Positions 1 to 9,526 are shown, counted from the first letter of the stretch. The stretch is DNA of 64,000 nt from Oscillospiraceae bacterium (GCA_029219165.1 JAQXSW010000005.1:1-64000), one strand, 5' to 3'. Numbers and translations are program-made. The notes: generated from the sequence alone by a model not told the origin.

Positions 1-225
<225 letters not shown>

Positions 226-462
226 ATTGTATTAAAACGTTTGGGGAATTTCCAAACGATCTAATCTTTAGAAAAGCTATTTAGCTCATTACTTTTTGCT
301 GACAGTTTATCTGTCATTCTAATTTCGTTTTTACGAAATTACTGTTTGAAATTCAAAAAGAATTTCAGGGTCCATTTAAGTTTGTCGTTGTTTAATTTTC
401 AAGGTACATATACAACGTAACTACGTTGTTTTATGTGTTTGCGTCCTTGCGAACGCTTGAAT
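226..462 (-). promoter_or_regulatory. rRNA operon leader with four small hairpins
   Basis: The transcribed leader between the rrn promoter and the 16S 5' end holds four inverted repeats in a row on the minus strand: GAAATTC/GAATTTC, TAATTTCGT/ACGAAATTA, GACAG/CTGTC around 300-320, and CGTTTGG/CCAAACG followed by TTTT near 240-262. Such leader stems usually take part in rRNA processing and antitermination. No gene is seen here. The role of each stem is inferred. Confidence 0.5.
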
Positions 463-491
463 ATAATACCAAATCACTTATTAGAAGTCAA
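463..491 (-). promoter_or_regulatory. rrn operon promoter
   Basis: On the minus strand there is TTGACT (486-491), a 17-base spacer and TATTAT (463-468), aimed at the 16S gene. Spacing and hexamers are close to the sigma-A consensus, as expected for a strong rRNA promoter. Confidence 0.8.
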
Positions 492-556
492 CACCTTTTT
501 TCATATTTTTTAAATTATTTTTTATAGACAAGGAACACATCGCTATAACAATAAAA

Positions 557-592
557 ATATTCCCCGTAAGTGTACACACTTCCGGAGAATAT
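557..592 (-). terminator. terminator of the LCP-like/transglutaminase-like operon
   Basis: An inverted repeat ATATTCTCCG/CGGGGAATAT encloses a second perfect one, AAGTGT/ACACTT. On the minus strand it is followed by TTTTATT. It lies 35 bases past the stop of the transglutaminase-like gene and protects the divergent rrn promoter region. Confidence 0.75.
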
Positions 593-626
593 AGCACTAA
601 TATAAATGTTTTTAATTACTATATAA

Positions 627-1835
627 TTATGCCTTTGCAAAGAACAGCCTAATAATCAGCAAATCTTCATCATAAGTGTACTGAATTTGATTAGTTTTAA
701 TTCTATTAGAACTTGGGGCAACCATATTAGCTGTTTTCATTACCTTATAGACATTTGCATTATCAAACAAAGAATTAATTGCCGCATCATACGCTTTCTT
801 ATCTGTAAATGCAATTTCTATGCTTCTGTTTCCCTCAATAAGTTTTCTGGCAATTGCCTGTCTAAAAACATTCAAGGAACTATTATCAAACTTTGAAAAT
901 AAAAGGCCATTAATTTCAAAATAGTTTAAATCGTCACTTGTACATCTAGCCCACGCATTTTCGTCATCTGCAACATGAGTAAATTTAAGTTTCTCTGTCG
1001 GAATATTAAAATAGGTGTGGCTAACCGAATTATCCGGAGAGTCAATTTCATTTGAGACAGAATAGTCATCCCATGTGGCGTCAACATTGTACTTGTTGCC
1101 GTTTATTGTTACAACATTCCACATATGACCTTCCATATTTCCTTCTTTATCTGTTGCCTGACCAACAATGACATAATTAGCTATTCCAAGTTGCTTCAAT
1201 AAATACTGAAGCGTCCTTGCATATCCCTCACAGCTGGCACGGCCATCAACTAACATGCCATAAATACTGCAAGTAATGTTATCTGTCTCTTTTGTATATT
1301 CACAATTCTTTGCAATTAAATCATGAATATAAAGTTCAGCCCTGTAAACATCCATAGTGGATGCACCATCAGACAAAGACACCTGGCCTAGTACTTCAGA
1401 AGCAACTGCAGAAACATTCGCCATTTTTTCCTCATATACACTTTTACTCATTGCATATTGAGGCACGAAATAATTCAAACTCCCAATACCTGTTATAGAG
1501 CATCTGTTTCCCAAAAAGAAAAACTCAGGATTGTCATATGAGACAGCCTCAAAAACATTTTTGAGCTCATCGTCTGTTAATTTAGGGATTAAAATTTCAT
1601 TTGGGAAATCAGCAATTTGTGCACAGATAATTGTATATGCCTTTTTCTCTTTTTCATTTAGTTTACTGTAATAATATCTATATTCGGTATCATCATAATT
1701 GCCACTAACATCATACCCCGACACTGTTGCTGACTTTGTTGCAAAAAAGGTGTCTAAAGGAAGGACCATAAGTCCTATAAAAATGAGTACAACGCAAATA
1801 AGGATTATTGCAATTAATTTCTTTAATAACTTCAA
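627..1835 (-). CDS. membrane-anchored transglutaminase-like domain protein
   Basis: The 402-residue protein has one N-terminal membrane segment (about 7-26) and is otherwise probably outside the cell. The C-terminal half has the transglutaminase-like (papain-fold) signature: Cys202 in SCEGYARTLQYLLKQLGI, His237 in GHMWNVV and Asp252 in YNVDATWDD, so the full Cys-His-Asp triad is present. In Firmicutes such proteins are thought to act as surface peptidases or cross-linking enzymes; the substrate is unknown. The start is TTG, placed directly after the TAA of the LCP-like gene, with a G-rich ribosome site (TTGGGGGC) inside that gene. The two genes are therefore probably translationally coupled and may share a cell-envelope role. 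Confidence 0.8.
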   Translation of the reverse strand: MKLLKKLIAIILICVVLIFIGLMVLPLDTFFATKSATVSGYDVSGNYDDTEYRYYYSKLNEKEKKAYTIICAQIADFPNEILIPKLTDDELKNVFEAVSYDNPEFFFLGNRCSITGIGSLNYFVPQYAMSKSVYEEKMANVSAVASEVLGQVSLSDGASTMDVYRAELYIHDLIAKNCEYTKETDNITCSIYGMLVDGRASCEGYARTLQYLLKQLGIANYVIVGQATDKEGNMEGHMWNVVTINGNKYNVDATWDDYSVSNEIDSPDNSVSHTYFNIPTEKLKFTHVADDENAWARCTSDDLNYFEINGLLFSKFDNSSLNVFRQAIARKLIEGNRSIEIAFTDKKAYDAAINSLFDNANVYKVMKTANMVAPSSNRIKTNQIQYTYDEDLLIIRLFFAKA

Positions 1836-2687
1836 TTACTTTGCCCCCAAATCATGAAGCACTACCTCTACGCTTCGAGGTGATTTAGATATCTCTTCAA
1901 GAATTTGACTGTATTTGGAAAAATCCAAAATTGTAATATTACTGATTGAATTGTTTACAAGTCTTCCAAACAACTCCTCGCCCTTTGAAGTATTGGATTC
2001 ATTTAATTTCTGAGAAACTATTTCTCCTATTACCTCCGCCTGTGCGATTCTTGCCGAGTCTCCGGAGCCAAGCCCCTTGTACCTTATATATTTAAAGAGT
2101 TTATCTCCGGTTAAAGTTTGCTTGCCGGATAAAAGATTAAGAGAAAAGTCACTGTCTGAATAATCAATTTTCTCTTTTAGGTCAAGTTCAAAAGATCCCA
2201 GTGCATTCATAAATGCCTTAAACCTTTTTTCGGTTACAACAACATATCTGTCAACACTATAGCTTGCAACTTTTCCGGCGGCAATGGCAAGTTCCTCTTC
2301 ACCTTTATCTGCATAAATATCAGATAGAGACTTGCCGGAATATGTTAAAGACGGTGAAATTGTGTCCACAGCAAAAGTTTTGTCCTTTGTATTCAATGTA
2401 ATAAAGGAAATAAACATTACCCTATCCTTTGAGGTGGAAACACCCGAGAACATTACCGTTACATAATCTTGGAGAGTAACAGTTGGAGAAGGTGTTTCCT
2501 CTCCTTCACTTGTTGGCTCCTCTTTGTCAAAAATATTATATTCACGTGATATAACAACAAGTGAAACCGTAGCAATGATTATTACAAGAAGAGAAAAAAG
2601 GCTGATTATTATACGTCGTTTTTTTGTATTTTTATCCTGAGTAGTACTAAACTTCAATGATTTTTTTCCACCAACGCCCTTTGCCAC
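1836..2687 (-). CDS. LytR-CpsA-Psr (LCP)-like envelope protein, divergent
   Basis: A 283-residue protein with a basic N terminus, one membrane segment (about 25-46), an acidic Thr/Ser/Glu linker and an extracellular domain. Residues about 140-235 fit the LCP pattern: SYSVDRYVVVTEKRFKAFMN, then LGSFELDL, then LLSGKQTLTGDKLFKYIRYK and SGDSARIAQAEVI. LCP enzymes join teichoic acid or other glycopolymers to peptidoglycan. Here the usual PRD segment reads SPSLTY and the usual DxxRxxRQ reads DSARIAQ, so phosphate-binding arginines are partly missing and activity is doubtful. The start is GTG with the site AGAGGTGG upstream. A promoter (TTGTTG, 17 bases, TATACT) lies at 2724-2752. Confidence 0.65.
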   Translation of the reverse strand: MAKGVGGKKSLKFSTTQDKNTKKRRIIISLFSLLVIIIATVSLVVISREYNIFDKEEPTSEGEETPSPTVTLQDYVTVMFSGVSTSKDRVMFISFITLNTKDKTFAVDTISPSLTYSGKSLSDIYADKGEEELAIAAGKVASYSVDRYVVVTEKRFKAFMNALGSFELDLKEKIDYSDSDFSLNLLSGKQTLTGDKLFKYIRYKGLGSGDSARIAQAEVIGEIVSQKLNESNTSKGEELFGRLVNNSISNITILDFSKYSQILEEISKSPRSVEVVLHDLGAK

Positions 2688-2723
2688 AATTCCACCTCTT
2701 TTCTTTAAATTATTATATCATGT

Positions 2724-2752
2724 AGTATACTATAAAAAGAAAAGAGCAACAA
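2724..2752 (-). promoter_or_regulatory. promoter of the LCP-like gene
   Basis: On the minus strand, TTGTTG (2747-2752) is separated by 17 bases from TATACT (2724-2729), about 37 bases before the GTG start of the LCP-like gene. Confidence 0.5.
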
Positions 2753-2776
2753 GATTAAATAATTATTAAAAAACTC

Positions 2777-2805
2777 TTGACGTCACTTTTTTAATGTGTT
2801 ATATT
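2777..2805 (+). promoter_or_regulatory. promoter of the tRNA-Thr/tRNA-Tyr pair
   Basis: TTGACG (2777-2782), a 17-base spacer and TATATT (2800-2805) stand 16 bases before tRNA-Thr, so transcription starts almost at the mature 5' end. Confidence 0.75.
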
Positions 2806-2821
2806 ATCAAAGCACTTAAGT

Positions 2822-2897
2822 GCTGGTGTAGCTCAGTTGGTAGAGCAGCTGATTTGTAATCAGCAGGTCAGGGGTTCGAGTCCGTTCACCAGCTCCA
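2822..2897 (+). tRNA. tRNA-Thr (TGT)
   Basis: A full cloverleaf of 76 bases: acceptor GCTGGTG pairs with CACCAGC, the D-arm contains AGCTCAGTTGGTAGAGC, the anticodon loop TTTGTAA gives TGT, the T-loop is TTCGAGT, the discriminator is T and CCA is encoded. Confidence 0.96.
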
Positions 2898-2900
2898 AAA

Positions 2901-2928
2901 AAGCCTGCAAATTTCACTTTGCAGGCTT
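2901..2928 (+). other. perfect 11-bp hairpin between the two tRNAs
   Basis: AAGCCTGCAAA (2901-2911) pairs exactly with TTTGCAGGCTT (2918-2928) around a six-base loop. No T-run follows, so it is more likely a processing signal or a weak attenuator between the two tRNAs than a full terminator. Confidence 0.5.
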
Positions 2929-2935
2929 CATATTT

Positions 2936-3020
2936 GGGAGAGTTCCCGAGTGGCCAAAGGGGGCAGACTGTAAATCTGTTGCTTCTAGCTTCGGTGGTTC
3001 GAATCCACCCTCTCCCACCA
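2936..3020 (+). tRNA. tRNA-Tyr (GTA)
   Basis: An 85-base class II tRNA: acceptor GGGAGAG pairs with CTCTCCC, anticodon loop CTGTAAA gives GTA, a long variable arm lies between the anticodon and T arms, the T-loop is TTCGAAT, the discriminator is A and CCA is encoded. Confidence 0.96.
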
Positions 3021-3021
3021 G

Positions 3022-3060
3022 ATCGCTCAAGCCCGTATCTACGGTGTTTGAGCGATTTTT
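3022..3060 (+). terminator. terminator of the tRNA operon
   Basis: ATCGCTCAA (3022-3030) pairs with TTGAGCGAT (3048-3056), followed by a T-run, immediately after tRNA-Tyr. Confidence 0.85.
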
Positions 3061-3101
3061 AATTGTAAAGTGCCAAATAACTTCTTATTCCACAAACGAC
3101 T

Positions 3102-3127
3102 AAAGACCTGGCGAAAACCAGGTCTTT
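3102..3127 (+). terminator. second terminator-like hairpin
   Basis: AAAGACCTGG (3102-3111) pairs with CCAGGTCTTT (3118-3127) and is followed by ATCTTTTCT on the plus strand. It can back up the tRNA terminator. It may also stop minus-strand transcripts from the acyl-CoA ligase operon, although the T-run on that side is weak. The 155 bases between here and the ligase stop hold nothing I recognise. Confidence 0.55.
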
Positions 3128-3284
3128 ATCTTTTCTATTTTATCCTAATTTTAATGCCTCTTGAATACTATTGCCACACTCTACTTTTTGCCAGAAACAA
3201 AGATGTGAATATATGTCCGCGGTTGTTGCCATATGCGAATGTCTCAATTTGACTAGTAATAAGACCTCTGTCCGGTTGTCCATT

Positions 3285-4832
3285 CTATAAACCAAGTAAA
3301 GAATTGACTTGGCGTCGAAGTTCTTTCGTTATAACCTTTCCAGAGATTGACTTAGGCAAAGTATCAACAAAGATTATGTATTTAGGAACTTTATATTCAG
3401 CAATATTATTCTTTAATAAAGTTCTTATGTCTGTCTCTGTGATAATAGATTTTGGGTCACGAACTACACAGAGTGCAACCTCTTCACCATAGTGGGAGTC
3501 AAACACGCCAATTGCCTTGGATTCAATTATTCGCTTGTCATCAAAAAGAATAGATTCAATTTCAAGTGGGCTAATATTTTCGCCACCACGAATGATTAAT
3601 TCCTTAATTCTGCCTGTAAGAACAAGGTTTTCATCGCTTGTTATAAAACCTGTGTCGCCGGTATGTAGCCAGCCTTCCTCATCTATTGCAGATTTAGTAT
3701 TAATTTCATCTTTATAATAATAGGACATCACATTGTATCCTCTGATACAAATCTCACTGTTCTCAAGTATTTTATACTCAATATTATCTATGAAATGACC
3801 TACAGTTGTAGAACGGACATCTAACGAATCGTCAAGGCTTGTTGTTGTGATAGCTGCAGTAGCCTCAGTTTGACCAAGACTTGATAACAAAGTCATATTC
3901 AAGGTACCTTCTATCTCTTTGAAAAGAGAAGCGCTATATGTACTTCCACCAATAAATCCAGCGCGCAAAGATGAAATATTGTACTTTGAAATATCGTACT
4001 TAGAAAGAATTGCATGGAAAAGTGTTGGTACTGCACTTAACACAGTACAACCCTCTTTTGCAATTGTTTCTAGGATATCATAAGTATGTTTAGATTTAGG
4101 GAAGCAAAGACAAGCACCATAAAACAGCGCTGCCATAAAATTTACTGAGAAGCAGAAACAGTGGAACAAAGGCATAGCGACGCAGAACTTATCTTCTGGA
4201 GTCGTAACAATATCCTTGCCCTGGCAAAGGCCCATATTCGCACGGGCATAGTGCGAACCAACTGCCGCCTTTGGCAGAGACGTAGTTCCACTAGTGAACA
4301 AGATATAGCCCATATCCATAGGATTTACAGCTTTTCTTGCCTCTTCTATATCTTCATCGTCAGCCTTGGCTATATCTTTTAAATCTGTATAACCCTTAGC
4401 ATCACATGAAAGACCAATATAAATTACATTTTTCAAACAGTAAATAGAGTCAATTAATTTATTTGACTCCACACGGAAATCTACATCTTTATAACCGTCA
4501 CCAATAAGGAGATATTCTACATCTGTTCCTTCAACAAGTTTGTACATCTCTTTATTGTGAAGGCTTGTGTTGAATAAAACTGTAACTGCCCCAATTTTTG
4601 ATAGAGCAAGTATGGATATAACGTAGTTTGGCTCGTTGTCACACCAAATACCTACATGCGTGCCTCTCTTAATTCCGAGATTAAGAAACTTACCCGCAAA
4701 TTCATTTGCTGAATCTTCAAGTTCTTTGTAGGTCCAAACACTATCCATATAAGTCATAGCCTTATTGTTTGGATACTTTGATACAGAGTTTGAAAAAGCC
4801 TCATATACTGTTAAGTTTTTGAGTTCTGGCAT
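3285..4832 (-). CDS. AMP-forming acyl-CoA ligase, last gene of the car-like operon
   Basis: A 515-residue cytoplasmic enzyme of the ANL family, which makes acyl-CoA from a carboxylic acid, ATP and CoA by way of an acyl-adenylate. Visible motifs are the phosphate loop LFTSGTTSLPKAA (about 178-190), GWLHTGD, the hinge GRIKELIIRGGENISPLEIE and the C-terminal PKSISGK with the likely catalytic Lys499. Length is normal. It starts two bases after the EtfA stop, so it is the eighth gene of the operon. By analogy with CarB of Acetobacterium woodii it could prime the pathway by making the first acyl-CoA, after which the CoA-transferase recycles CoA. A medium-chain or aryl acid are both possible substrates. 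Confidence 0.88.
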   Translation of the reverse strand: MPELKNLTVYEAFSNSVSKYPNNKAMTYMDSVWTYKELEDSANEFAGKFLNLGIKRGTHVGIWCDNEPNYVISILALSKIGAVTVLFNTSLHNKEMYKLVEGTDVEYLLIGDGYKDVDFRVESNKLIDSIYCLKNVIYIGLSCDAKGYTDLKDIAKADDEDIEEARKAVNPMDMGYILFTSGTTSLPKAAVGSHYARANMGLCQGKDIVTTPEDKFCVAMPLFHCFCFSVNFMAALFYGACLCFPKSKHTYDILETIAKEGCTVLSAVPTLFHAILSKYDISKYNISSLRAGFIGGSTYSASLFKEIEGTLNMTLLSSLGQTEATAAITTTSLDDSLDVRSTTVGHFIDNIEYKILENSEICIRGYNVMSYYYKDEINTKSAIDEEGWLHTGDTGFITSDENLVLTGRIKELIIRGGENISPLEIESILFDDKRIIESKAIGVFDSHYGEEVALCVVRDPKSIITETDIRTLLKNNIAEYKVPKYIIFVDTLPKSISGKVITKELRRQVNSLLGL

Positions 4833-4834
4833 AA

Positions 4835-5929
4835 TTACTTCTCTTCTTTTAATGCATCAATCATCATTGGAACAACAGTGAACAAATCACCAACAATTGA
4901 GTAATCAGCAACTTCAAAGATTGGTGCTGTCTCCTGCTTGTTTACTGCAATAATGTATTCGGAATCCTGCATGCCAGCCTTATGCTGAATGGCACCAGAA
5001 ATACCAAGCGCCACATAAATCTTTGGACGAACAGTTTTTCCTGTCTGTCCAACTTGATGGTCACCTGAAAGAATTCCTGCATCTACTATAGCACGAGAGG
5101 CACCTATTACGCCACCACCAAGTGCATCTGCAAGATTCTTTGCAAGTTCAATACCCTTTTCAGGATCTTTAGAAATACCCTGACCAACTGAAACAATTAC
5201 TTCTGCACCAATTAGGTCAATTATCTCTTTTGTCTCTTTAACAATCTCTAAAACCTTAGTCTTAATATCGTCCTCTGTAAGGCTTATATTTAGCTTTTCT
5301 ACTTTTACGGCCTTGGACTTAGCTTCATCGAATTCAGCGCATTTCATAACGCCTGGGCGAACCGTAGACATCTGTGGGCGGAAACGAGGGCAAATAATTG
5401 TTGCCATAAGATGTCCACCAAATGCAGGACGAGTCATTTTAAGACCTTTGTCCTCCATATCCCACTTCATACTATCTACATCAATAGTTGATGTTTCACG
5501 AAGGAAGTCGAGATATTTTGCTGTGTCTATATCGAGATGTGTTGCGTCGGCGGTGAGGCCAGTATGGAGTCTAGCGGCGCAGCGAGGGCCGAGGTCACGG
5601 CCGATGTTTGTTGCGCCAATTAAAACCACTTCTGGTTTCTTTTCCATTACCGCATCACAAAGCACCTTTGTGTATGCATCTGTTGTGTAAGTTTTAAGAA
5701 GTGGTGACTCGGCAACAAACACCTTGTCTGCGCCGTATCCGCCGAGCTCCGCAGCAAGGCCTTCAACCTGGTCACCAATAAGAAGACCACAGAGTTCTGC
5801 GCCTAAGTCATCAGCGAGTTTTCTACCTTCTGAAAGGAGTTCAAAGCTAGTTGTGTTAAGCTTGCCTTCACGCTGCTCACAAAATACCCAGACGCCTTTG
5901 AATGCGCCTAAATCTGTACAATCATACAT
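4835..5929 (-). CDS. etfA: electron transfer flavoprotein, alpha subunit
   Basis: A 364-residue EtfA that pairs with EtfB to carry electrons to the acyl-CoA dehydrogenase. The C-terminal FAD domain is clear: [25 protein letters not shown] and later [24 protein letters not shown]. The start at MYDCTDLG is chosen because GGAGGG lies eight bases upstream; the open frame continues 12 codons further, into the end of etfB. Unlike CarE of A. woodii there is no N-terminal ferredoxin-type cysteine cluster, so it resembles the butyryl-CoA dehydrogenase-associated EtfA. Spacing to etfB is 13 bases. Confidence 0.93.
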   Translation of the reverse strand: MYDCTDLGAFKGVWVFCEQREGKLNTTSFELLSEGRKLADDLGAELCGLLIGDQVEGLAAELGGYGADKVFVAESPLLKTYTTDAYTKVLCDAVMEKKPEVVLIGATNIGRDLGPRCAARLHTGLTADATHLDIDTAKYLDFLRETSTIDVDSMKWDMEDKGLKMTRPAFGGHLMATIICPRFRPQMSTVRPGVMKCAEFDEAKSKAVKVEKLNISLTEDDIKTKVLEIVKETKEIIDLIGAEVIVSVGQGISKDPEKGIELAKNLADALGGGVIGASRAIVDAGILSGDHQVGQTGKTVRPKIYVALGISGAIQHKAGMQDSEYIIAVNKQETAPIFEVADYSIVGDLFTVVPMMIDALKEEK

Positions 5930-5942
5930 ACGTTTTCCCTCC

Positions 5943-6743
5943 TTATATAATGTGCTTCTCTGCAAGTTCTTTTACCATAGCAGAGATGCCATCTTCTGTT
6001 GCATCAATCATCTTTCCTGCGCCTTTAACAGGTGGAGAGAATGATTTATATACGTTTGTTGGTGAGCCCTTAAGACCTATTGTATCGAGTTCAATAAGTG
6101 GCTCATCTTTTAACATTTCAAAGTCATACACAGAGTATGGCTTCTTGTCAAATTCCAAGATTCCACGTGGAGTCATATAACGAGGAGTGTTGAGTTCCTT
6201 AATGCAAGTTACAAGACAAGGTGTCTCCACCTCTATATTCATGTAACCGTCCTCAAGTACTCTTTTTACAGTTAACTTTGTACCCTTCTGCTCAATATCA
6301 GCAGCATAAGATACCTGTGGTATACCGAGTTTTTCAGCTATCTGTGGCCCAACCTGTGCTGTGTCACCATCTATTGCTTGACGTCCACAAAAGATTACGT
6401 CGTTTGCATCAACACCTATGTGAGAAATGGCTCCGGCGAGTATCTGTGATGTGGCGAATGTATCGGAGCCACCGAATTCACGACCAGATACGAGCACTGC
6501 TTCATCTGCACCCATAGCGAGAAGCTCATGAAGCATACGTGCTGCAGGTGGAGGTCCCATTGAAACTACAACTACTTTTGCACCTTCGTTCTTATCCTTA
6601 AGAGCGAGTGCAGCTTCAACTGCATTTAAGTCATCTGGATTAATAATAGTTGCCATCTTTGAGCGGTCCATTGTACCGTCCTCTTTAACTGCAACCTTTC
6701 CTGAAGTATCAGGAACCTGTTTTACACAAACTATGTATTTCAT
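5943..6743 (-). CDS. etfB: electron transfer flavoprotein, beta subunit
   Basis: A 266-residue EtfB with the family N terminus [14 protein letters not shown] and the signature [22 protein letters not shown]. It forms the heterodimer with EtfA. In anaerobes, Etf proteins placed next to an acyl-CoA dehydrogenase often support flavin-based electron bifurcation (NADH to enoyl-CoA plus ferredoxin); whether this one does cannot be told by eye. It starts 12 bases after the dehydrogenase gene with GGAGGG upstream. Confidence 0.94.
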   Translation of the reverse strand: MKYIVCVKQVPDTSGKVAVKEDGTMDRSKMATIINPDDLNAVEAALALKDKNEGAKVVVVSMGPPPAARMLHELLAMGADEAVLVSGREFGGSDTFATSQILAGAISHIGVDANDVIFCGRQAIDGDTAQVGPQIAEKLGIPQVSYAADIEQKGTKLTVKRVLEDGYMNIEVETPCLVTCIKELNTPRYMTPRGILEFDKKPYSVYDFEMLKDEPLIELDTIGLKGSPTNVYKSFSPPVKGAGKMIDATEDGISAMVKELAEKHII

Positions 6744-6755
6744 TTAATTTCCCTC

Positions 6756-7901
6756 CTACTTCTTCAAAATGTTTCCAGAGATTACCATCTGCTGAACTTG
6801 AGATGTTCCCTCATAGATACTTGTAATACGAGCATCTCTGTAGAAACGCTCAACCTTATACTCTTTAATGTATCCATATCCACCGTGGATTTGAACTGCT
6901 TTATAGCAAACTCTGTTACACATTTCAGATGCGAAGTACTTTGACATAGCGCAAAGTTTAGAGGCATCTGGGTCACCTGCGTCTTTCTTAAGAGCTGTTG
7001 AGTAAATAAGTTCACGTGCAGCTTCAATCTCTGTTGCCATATCAGCAAGCATAAAGCTAATTGCCTGGAAATCTGCGATAGGTTTACCAAACTGTTTACG
7101 CTCTTTTGCATATTTTACCGCTTCATTAAAAGCGCCTTCTGCAATACCGAGAGCCTGAGCAGCGACACCGAGACGACCACCATCAAGTGTTGCCATTGCA
7201 GCACCGAATCCCTTGTCTCTTTTACCAACCATATCATCTTTATGAACTCTTACGTTTTCAAGAATAACGTCACAAGTTGGATATCCAACAATACCCATCT
7301 TATGCTCTGGCTTACCGCAGGATACTCCTGGAAGCTTCATATCAACTATGAACATTGAAATTCCACGAGAGCCCTTTTGTGTTGTATCTGTCTTTGCAAA
7401 AACAACTGCATAGTCTGCAACCGGAGCACCAGATACAAATGTTTTACGACCGTTGAGTACGAAGTAATCTCCGTCTTCAACAGCAGTTGTAATTGTTCCG
7501 CCGGCATCAGAACCAGCACCTGGTTCTGTAAGGCAGAAGGACATAATTTTCTTACCCTGTGCAACATCTGGCAAATACTTTGCTTTCTGCTCGTCGTTAC
7601 CACAGATAAGAAGTGGTCCGCCGCCGAGAGAGTTAGATGTATTTGCATAGATTGCAAGTACAGGAGAAACTTTGGCGAACTCTTCAACCATCATTACGTA
7701 GTCAAGAGAGTCACCGCCCTGGCCGCCGAATTCAACTGGAATTTTCATTCCACAGAAACCGTACTCGCCCATTTTTTTGAAGATATCATAGTCGAAGTCA
7801 CCTGTCTCCTCAAGTCTATCGAGAAGTTCATCGGTGAATTCATTCTCTGCAAATTCTCTACAGAGTTTTTGCATTAAGAGTCTTTTCTCATCGAGAATCA
7901 T
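6756..7901 (-). CDS. acyl-CoA dehydrogenase / enoyl-CoA reductase
   Basis: A 381-residue flavoprotein of the acyl-CoA dehydrogenase family. It has CLTEPGAGSDAG for FAD/substrate binding, GGYGYIKEYKVERFYRDARI, and IYEGTSQVQ with the likely catalytic Glu364. It is close in plan to butyryl-CoA dehydrogenase and to CarC, the caffeyl-CoA reductase. Its start overlaps the CoA-transferase stop in an ATGA. Together with EtfBA it probably works in the reductive direction here, reducing the double bond of an activated acid. Bcd of butyrate synthesis is the alternative, but no thiolase, Hbd or crotonase gene lies nearby. Confidence 0.9.
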   Translation of the reverse strand: MILDEKRLLMQKLCREFAENEFTDELLDRLEETGDFDYDIFKKMGEYGFCGMKIPVEFGGQGGDSLDYVMMVEEFAKVSPVLAIYANTSNSLGGGPLLICGNDEQKAKYLPDVAQGKKIMSFCLTEPGAGSDAGGTITTAVEDGDYFVLNGRKTFVSGAPVADYAVVFAKTDTTQKGSRGISMFIVDMKLPGVSCGKPEHKMGIVGYPTCDVILENVRVHKDDMVGKRDKGFGAAMATLDGGRLGVAAQALGIAEGAFNEAVKYAKERKQFGKPIADFQAISFMLADMATEIEAARELIYSTALKKDAGDPDASKLCAMSKYFASEMCNRVCYKAVQIHGGYGYIKEYKVERFYRDARITSIYEGTSQVQQMVISGNILKK

Positions 7902-9511
7902 AATTTAAGACCTCCCCATTTCTCATTGAATATTGATGCGTCCATAGTTTTAAGGTCTTTTGAAATTTCAGGAACAAAGTCCATCTGATCCAAAATATCC
8001 TTTTGTAAATCAATACCAGGAGCAATTTCGATAAGAGTCATCTTCTTATCGATAAGTTTAAATACTGCACGCTCGGTTACATAAAGTACTGACTGAGTAT
8101 CTGGTGAATACTGACCAGAGAATGTAATCTGACCAACAGTATCAACAAACTTCTTTATATCGCCCTCTTTTACGATTTCAAGTTTACCGTCACCAATCTT
8201 GTACTCTGCATGGCCAGTAAATGTTCCAGCAAAGATAACAGTCTTTGTGGCAGCGGTAATATCGATAAATCCGCCAGGGCCTGTCAAACGTTTACCCATA
8301 CGGGAAACGTTGTTGTTACCATATTTATCAACTTCACCAATTCCAAGGCAAGTAATATCAAGACCGCCACCAGAGATAAAGTCGAACATATCATTAGGTG
8401 TAATAATTGCTTCAGGATTATATGCTGAACCAAAGCTTGGAAGTGCTGATGGTACACCACCAACCATACCAGACTCTGTAGACATTGTTACCTTCTCTAA
8501 TTCGCCCTCTTCAGCAACTACTTTTGATATATCAGCTGGCAAACCAACACCGAGGTTGATTACGTCACCAGCTTTAAGTTCCATAGCGCAACGACGACAA
8601 ATGATTTTTCTTTCATCAAATGGAATTGGTTTAATTTCATTAAGTGGAATTCTAATTTCACCAGAGAATGATGGCTGCCAATAGTCACCTTCAGCTTGCC
8701 AACAGGACATTGGATTAGTTGCCTTTACTACGTAATCAACTAGAATACCCGGAATCTTAATCTCTTTTGCAGGAAGTGTATCCTTCTTTGCAAGGTACTC
8801 AACCTGAACTATTACAATACCACCTGAGTTCTTAGTTGCTTCAGCAACTGCTAAACCTTCGTTAATCATAGATTCACGGGCAAATGAGATATTACCATTC
8901 TCATCTGCAATGGTTCCACGAAGAATTGCTACATCTGGTTTAAATCCAGGATAGAAAAGATATTCTTCACCATTGAACTCTACTACTTTAACGAGTTCAT
9001 CTTTAGCTGAGCTATTCATTTTGCCTCCCTCAACACGAGGGTCAACAAATGTACCAAGTCCAGTCTTAGTGATAAGACCTGGGCGACCAGCAGCTATTTC
9101 TCTCCAAAGGTTTACGATTACACCTTGTGGAAGACAATAACTTTCGAGTTGTTCTGCTCGAGCCTGATCACAAAGTGTAAAAGCTGAACCAATATGAGCT
9201 GATGTCCATTTAGTTACAAGACCAGGACCAGCTTCACCAAAACGGGTTGCACCACGTGCACCGTGTTCCATATCAGGCTCATCCCTTTTTACTCTGTCCC
9301 AACCGATGTATTTGTTACCATTACCCCAGTCACCAAGTGCACTGCCCTGTTTTAGGTTCAATCCCTTAGGATGACCAGTCTCTTTATAGTTATCTCTAAT
9401 TGCACATGCAATCTCCTCTGCCCAACCAGAGAGTCCCATACCAGCAACCGCTACAGTTGCTCCGTCTGGAATAAGTTTTGCCGCCTCATTTGCGCTAATA
9501 AATTTTGCCAT
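7898..9511 (-). CDS. family I CoA-transferase (propionate/caffeate CoA-transferase type)
   Basis: A 537-residue single-chain transferase with both alpha and beta halves: GATVAVAGMGLSGWAEEIACAI near the N terminus, and LKAGDVINLGVGLPADISKV followed by STESGMVGGVP, where Glu346 should carry the gamma-glutamyl-CoA intermediate. Such enzymes move CoA between a product acyl-CoA and a free substrate acid; CarA of A. woodii does this for caffeate. The start has GGAGG upstream. Two PadR-type dyads lie directly in front (9527-9567), partly over the region where the ribosome site and start fall. The gap to the hydrolase gene is 79 bases, the longest inside the operon. Confidence 0.9.
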   Translation of the reverse strand: MAKFISANEAAKLIPDGATVAVAGMGLSGWAEEIACAIRDNYKETGHPKGLNLKQGSALGDWGNGNKYIGWDRVKRDEPDMEHGARGATRFGEAGPGLVTKWTSAHIGSAFTLCDQARAEQLESYCLPQGVIVNLWREIAAGRPGLITKTGLGTFVDPRVEGGKMNSSAKDELVKVVEFNGEEYLFYPGFKPDVAILRGTIADENGNISFARESMINEGLAVAEATKNSGGIVIVQVEYLAKKDTLPAKEIKIPGILVDYVVKATNPMSCWQAEGDYWQPSFSGEIRIPLNEIKPIPFDERKIICRRCAMELKAGDVINLGVGLPADISKVVAEEGELEKVTMSTESGMVGGVPSALPSFGSAYNPEAIITPNDMFDFISGGGLDITCLGIGEVDKYGNNNVSRMGKRLTGPGGFIDITAATKTVIFAGTFTGHAEYKIGDGKLEIVKEGDIKKFVDTVGQITFSGQYSPDTQSVLYVTERAVFKLIDKKMTLIEIAPGIDLQKDILDQMDFVPEISKDLKTMDASIFNEKWGGLKL

Positions 9512-9526
9512 ATCATTTCCTCCAAT

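Noticed and set aside
2837-3103. 88-codon plus-strand ORF across the tRNAs
   Set aside because: It lies over tRNA-Thr and tRNA-Tyr and their terminator, so it is a chance frame.
3070-3252. 60-codon plus-strand ORF after the tRNAs
   Set aside because: It crosses a terminator hairpin, has no ribosome site and shows no recognisable protein features.
4835-5929. CarE-type EtfA with extra ferredoxin domain
   Set aside because: The N terminus has no cysteine cluster even when the longest open frame is used, so the operon is car-like but not identical to the A. woodii one.
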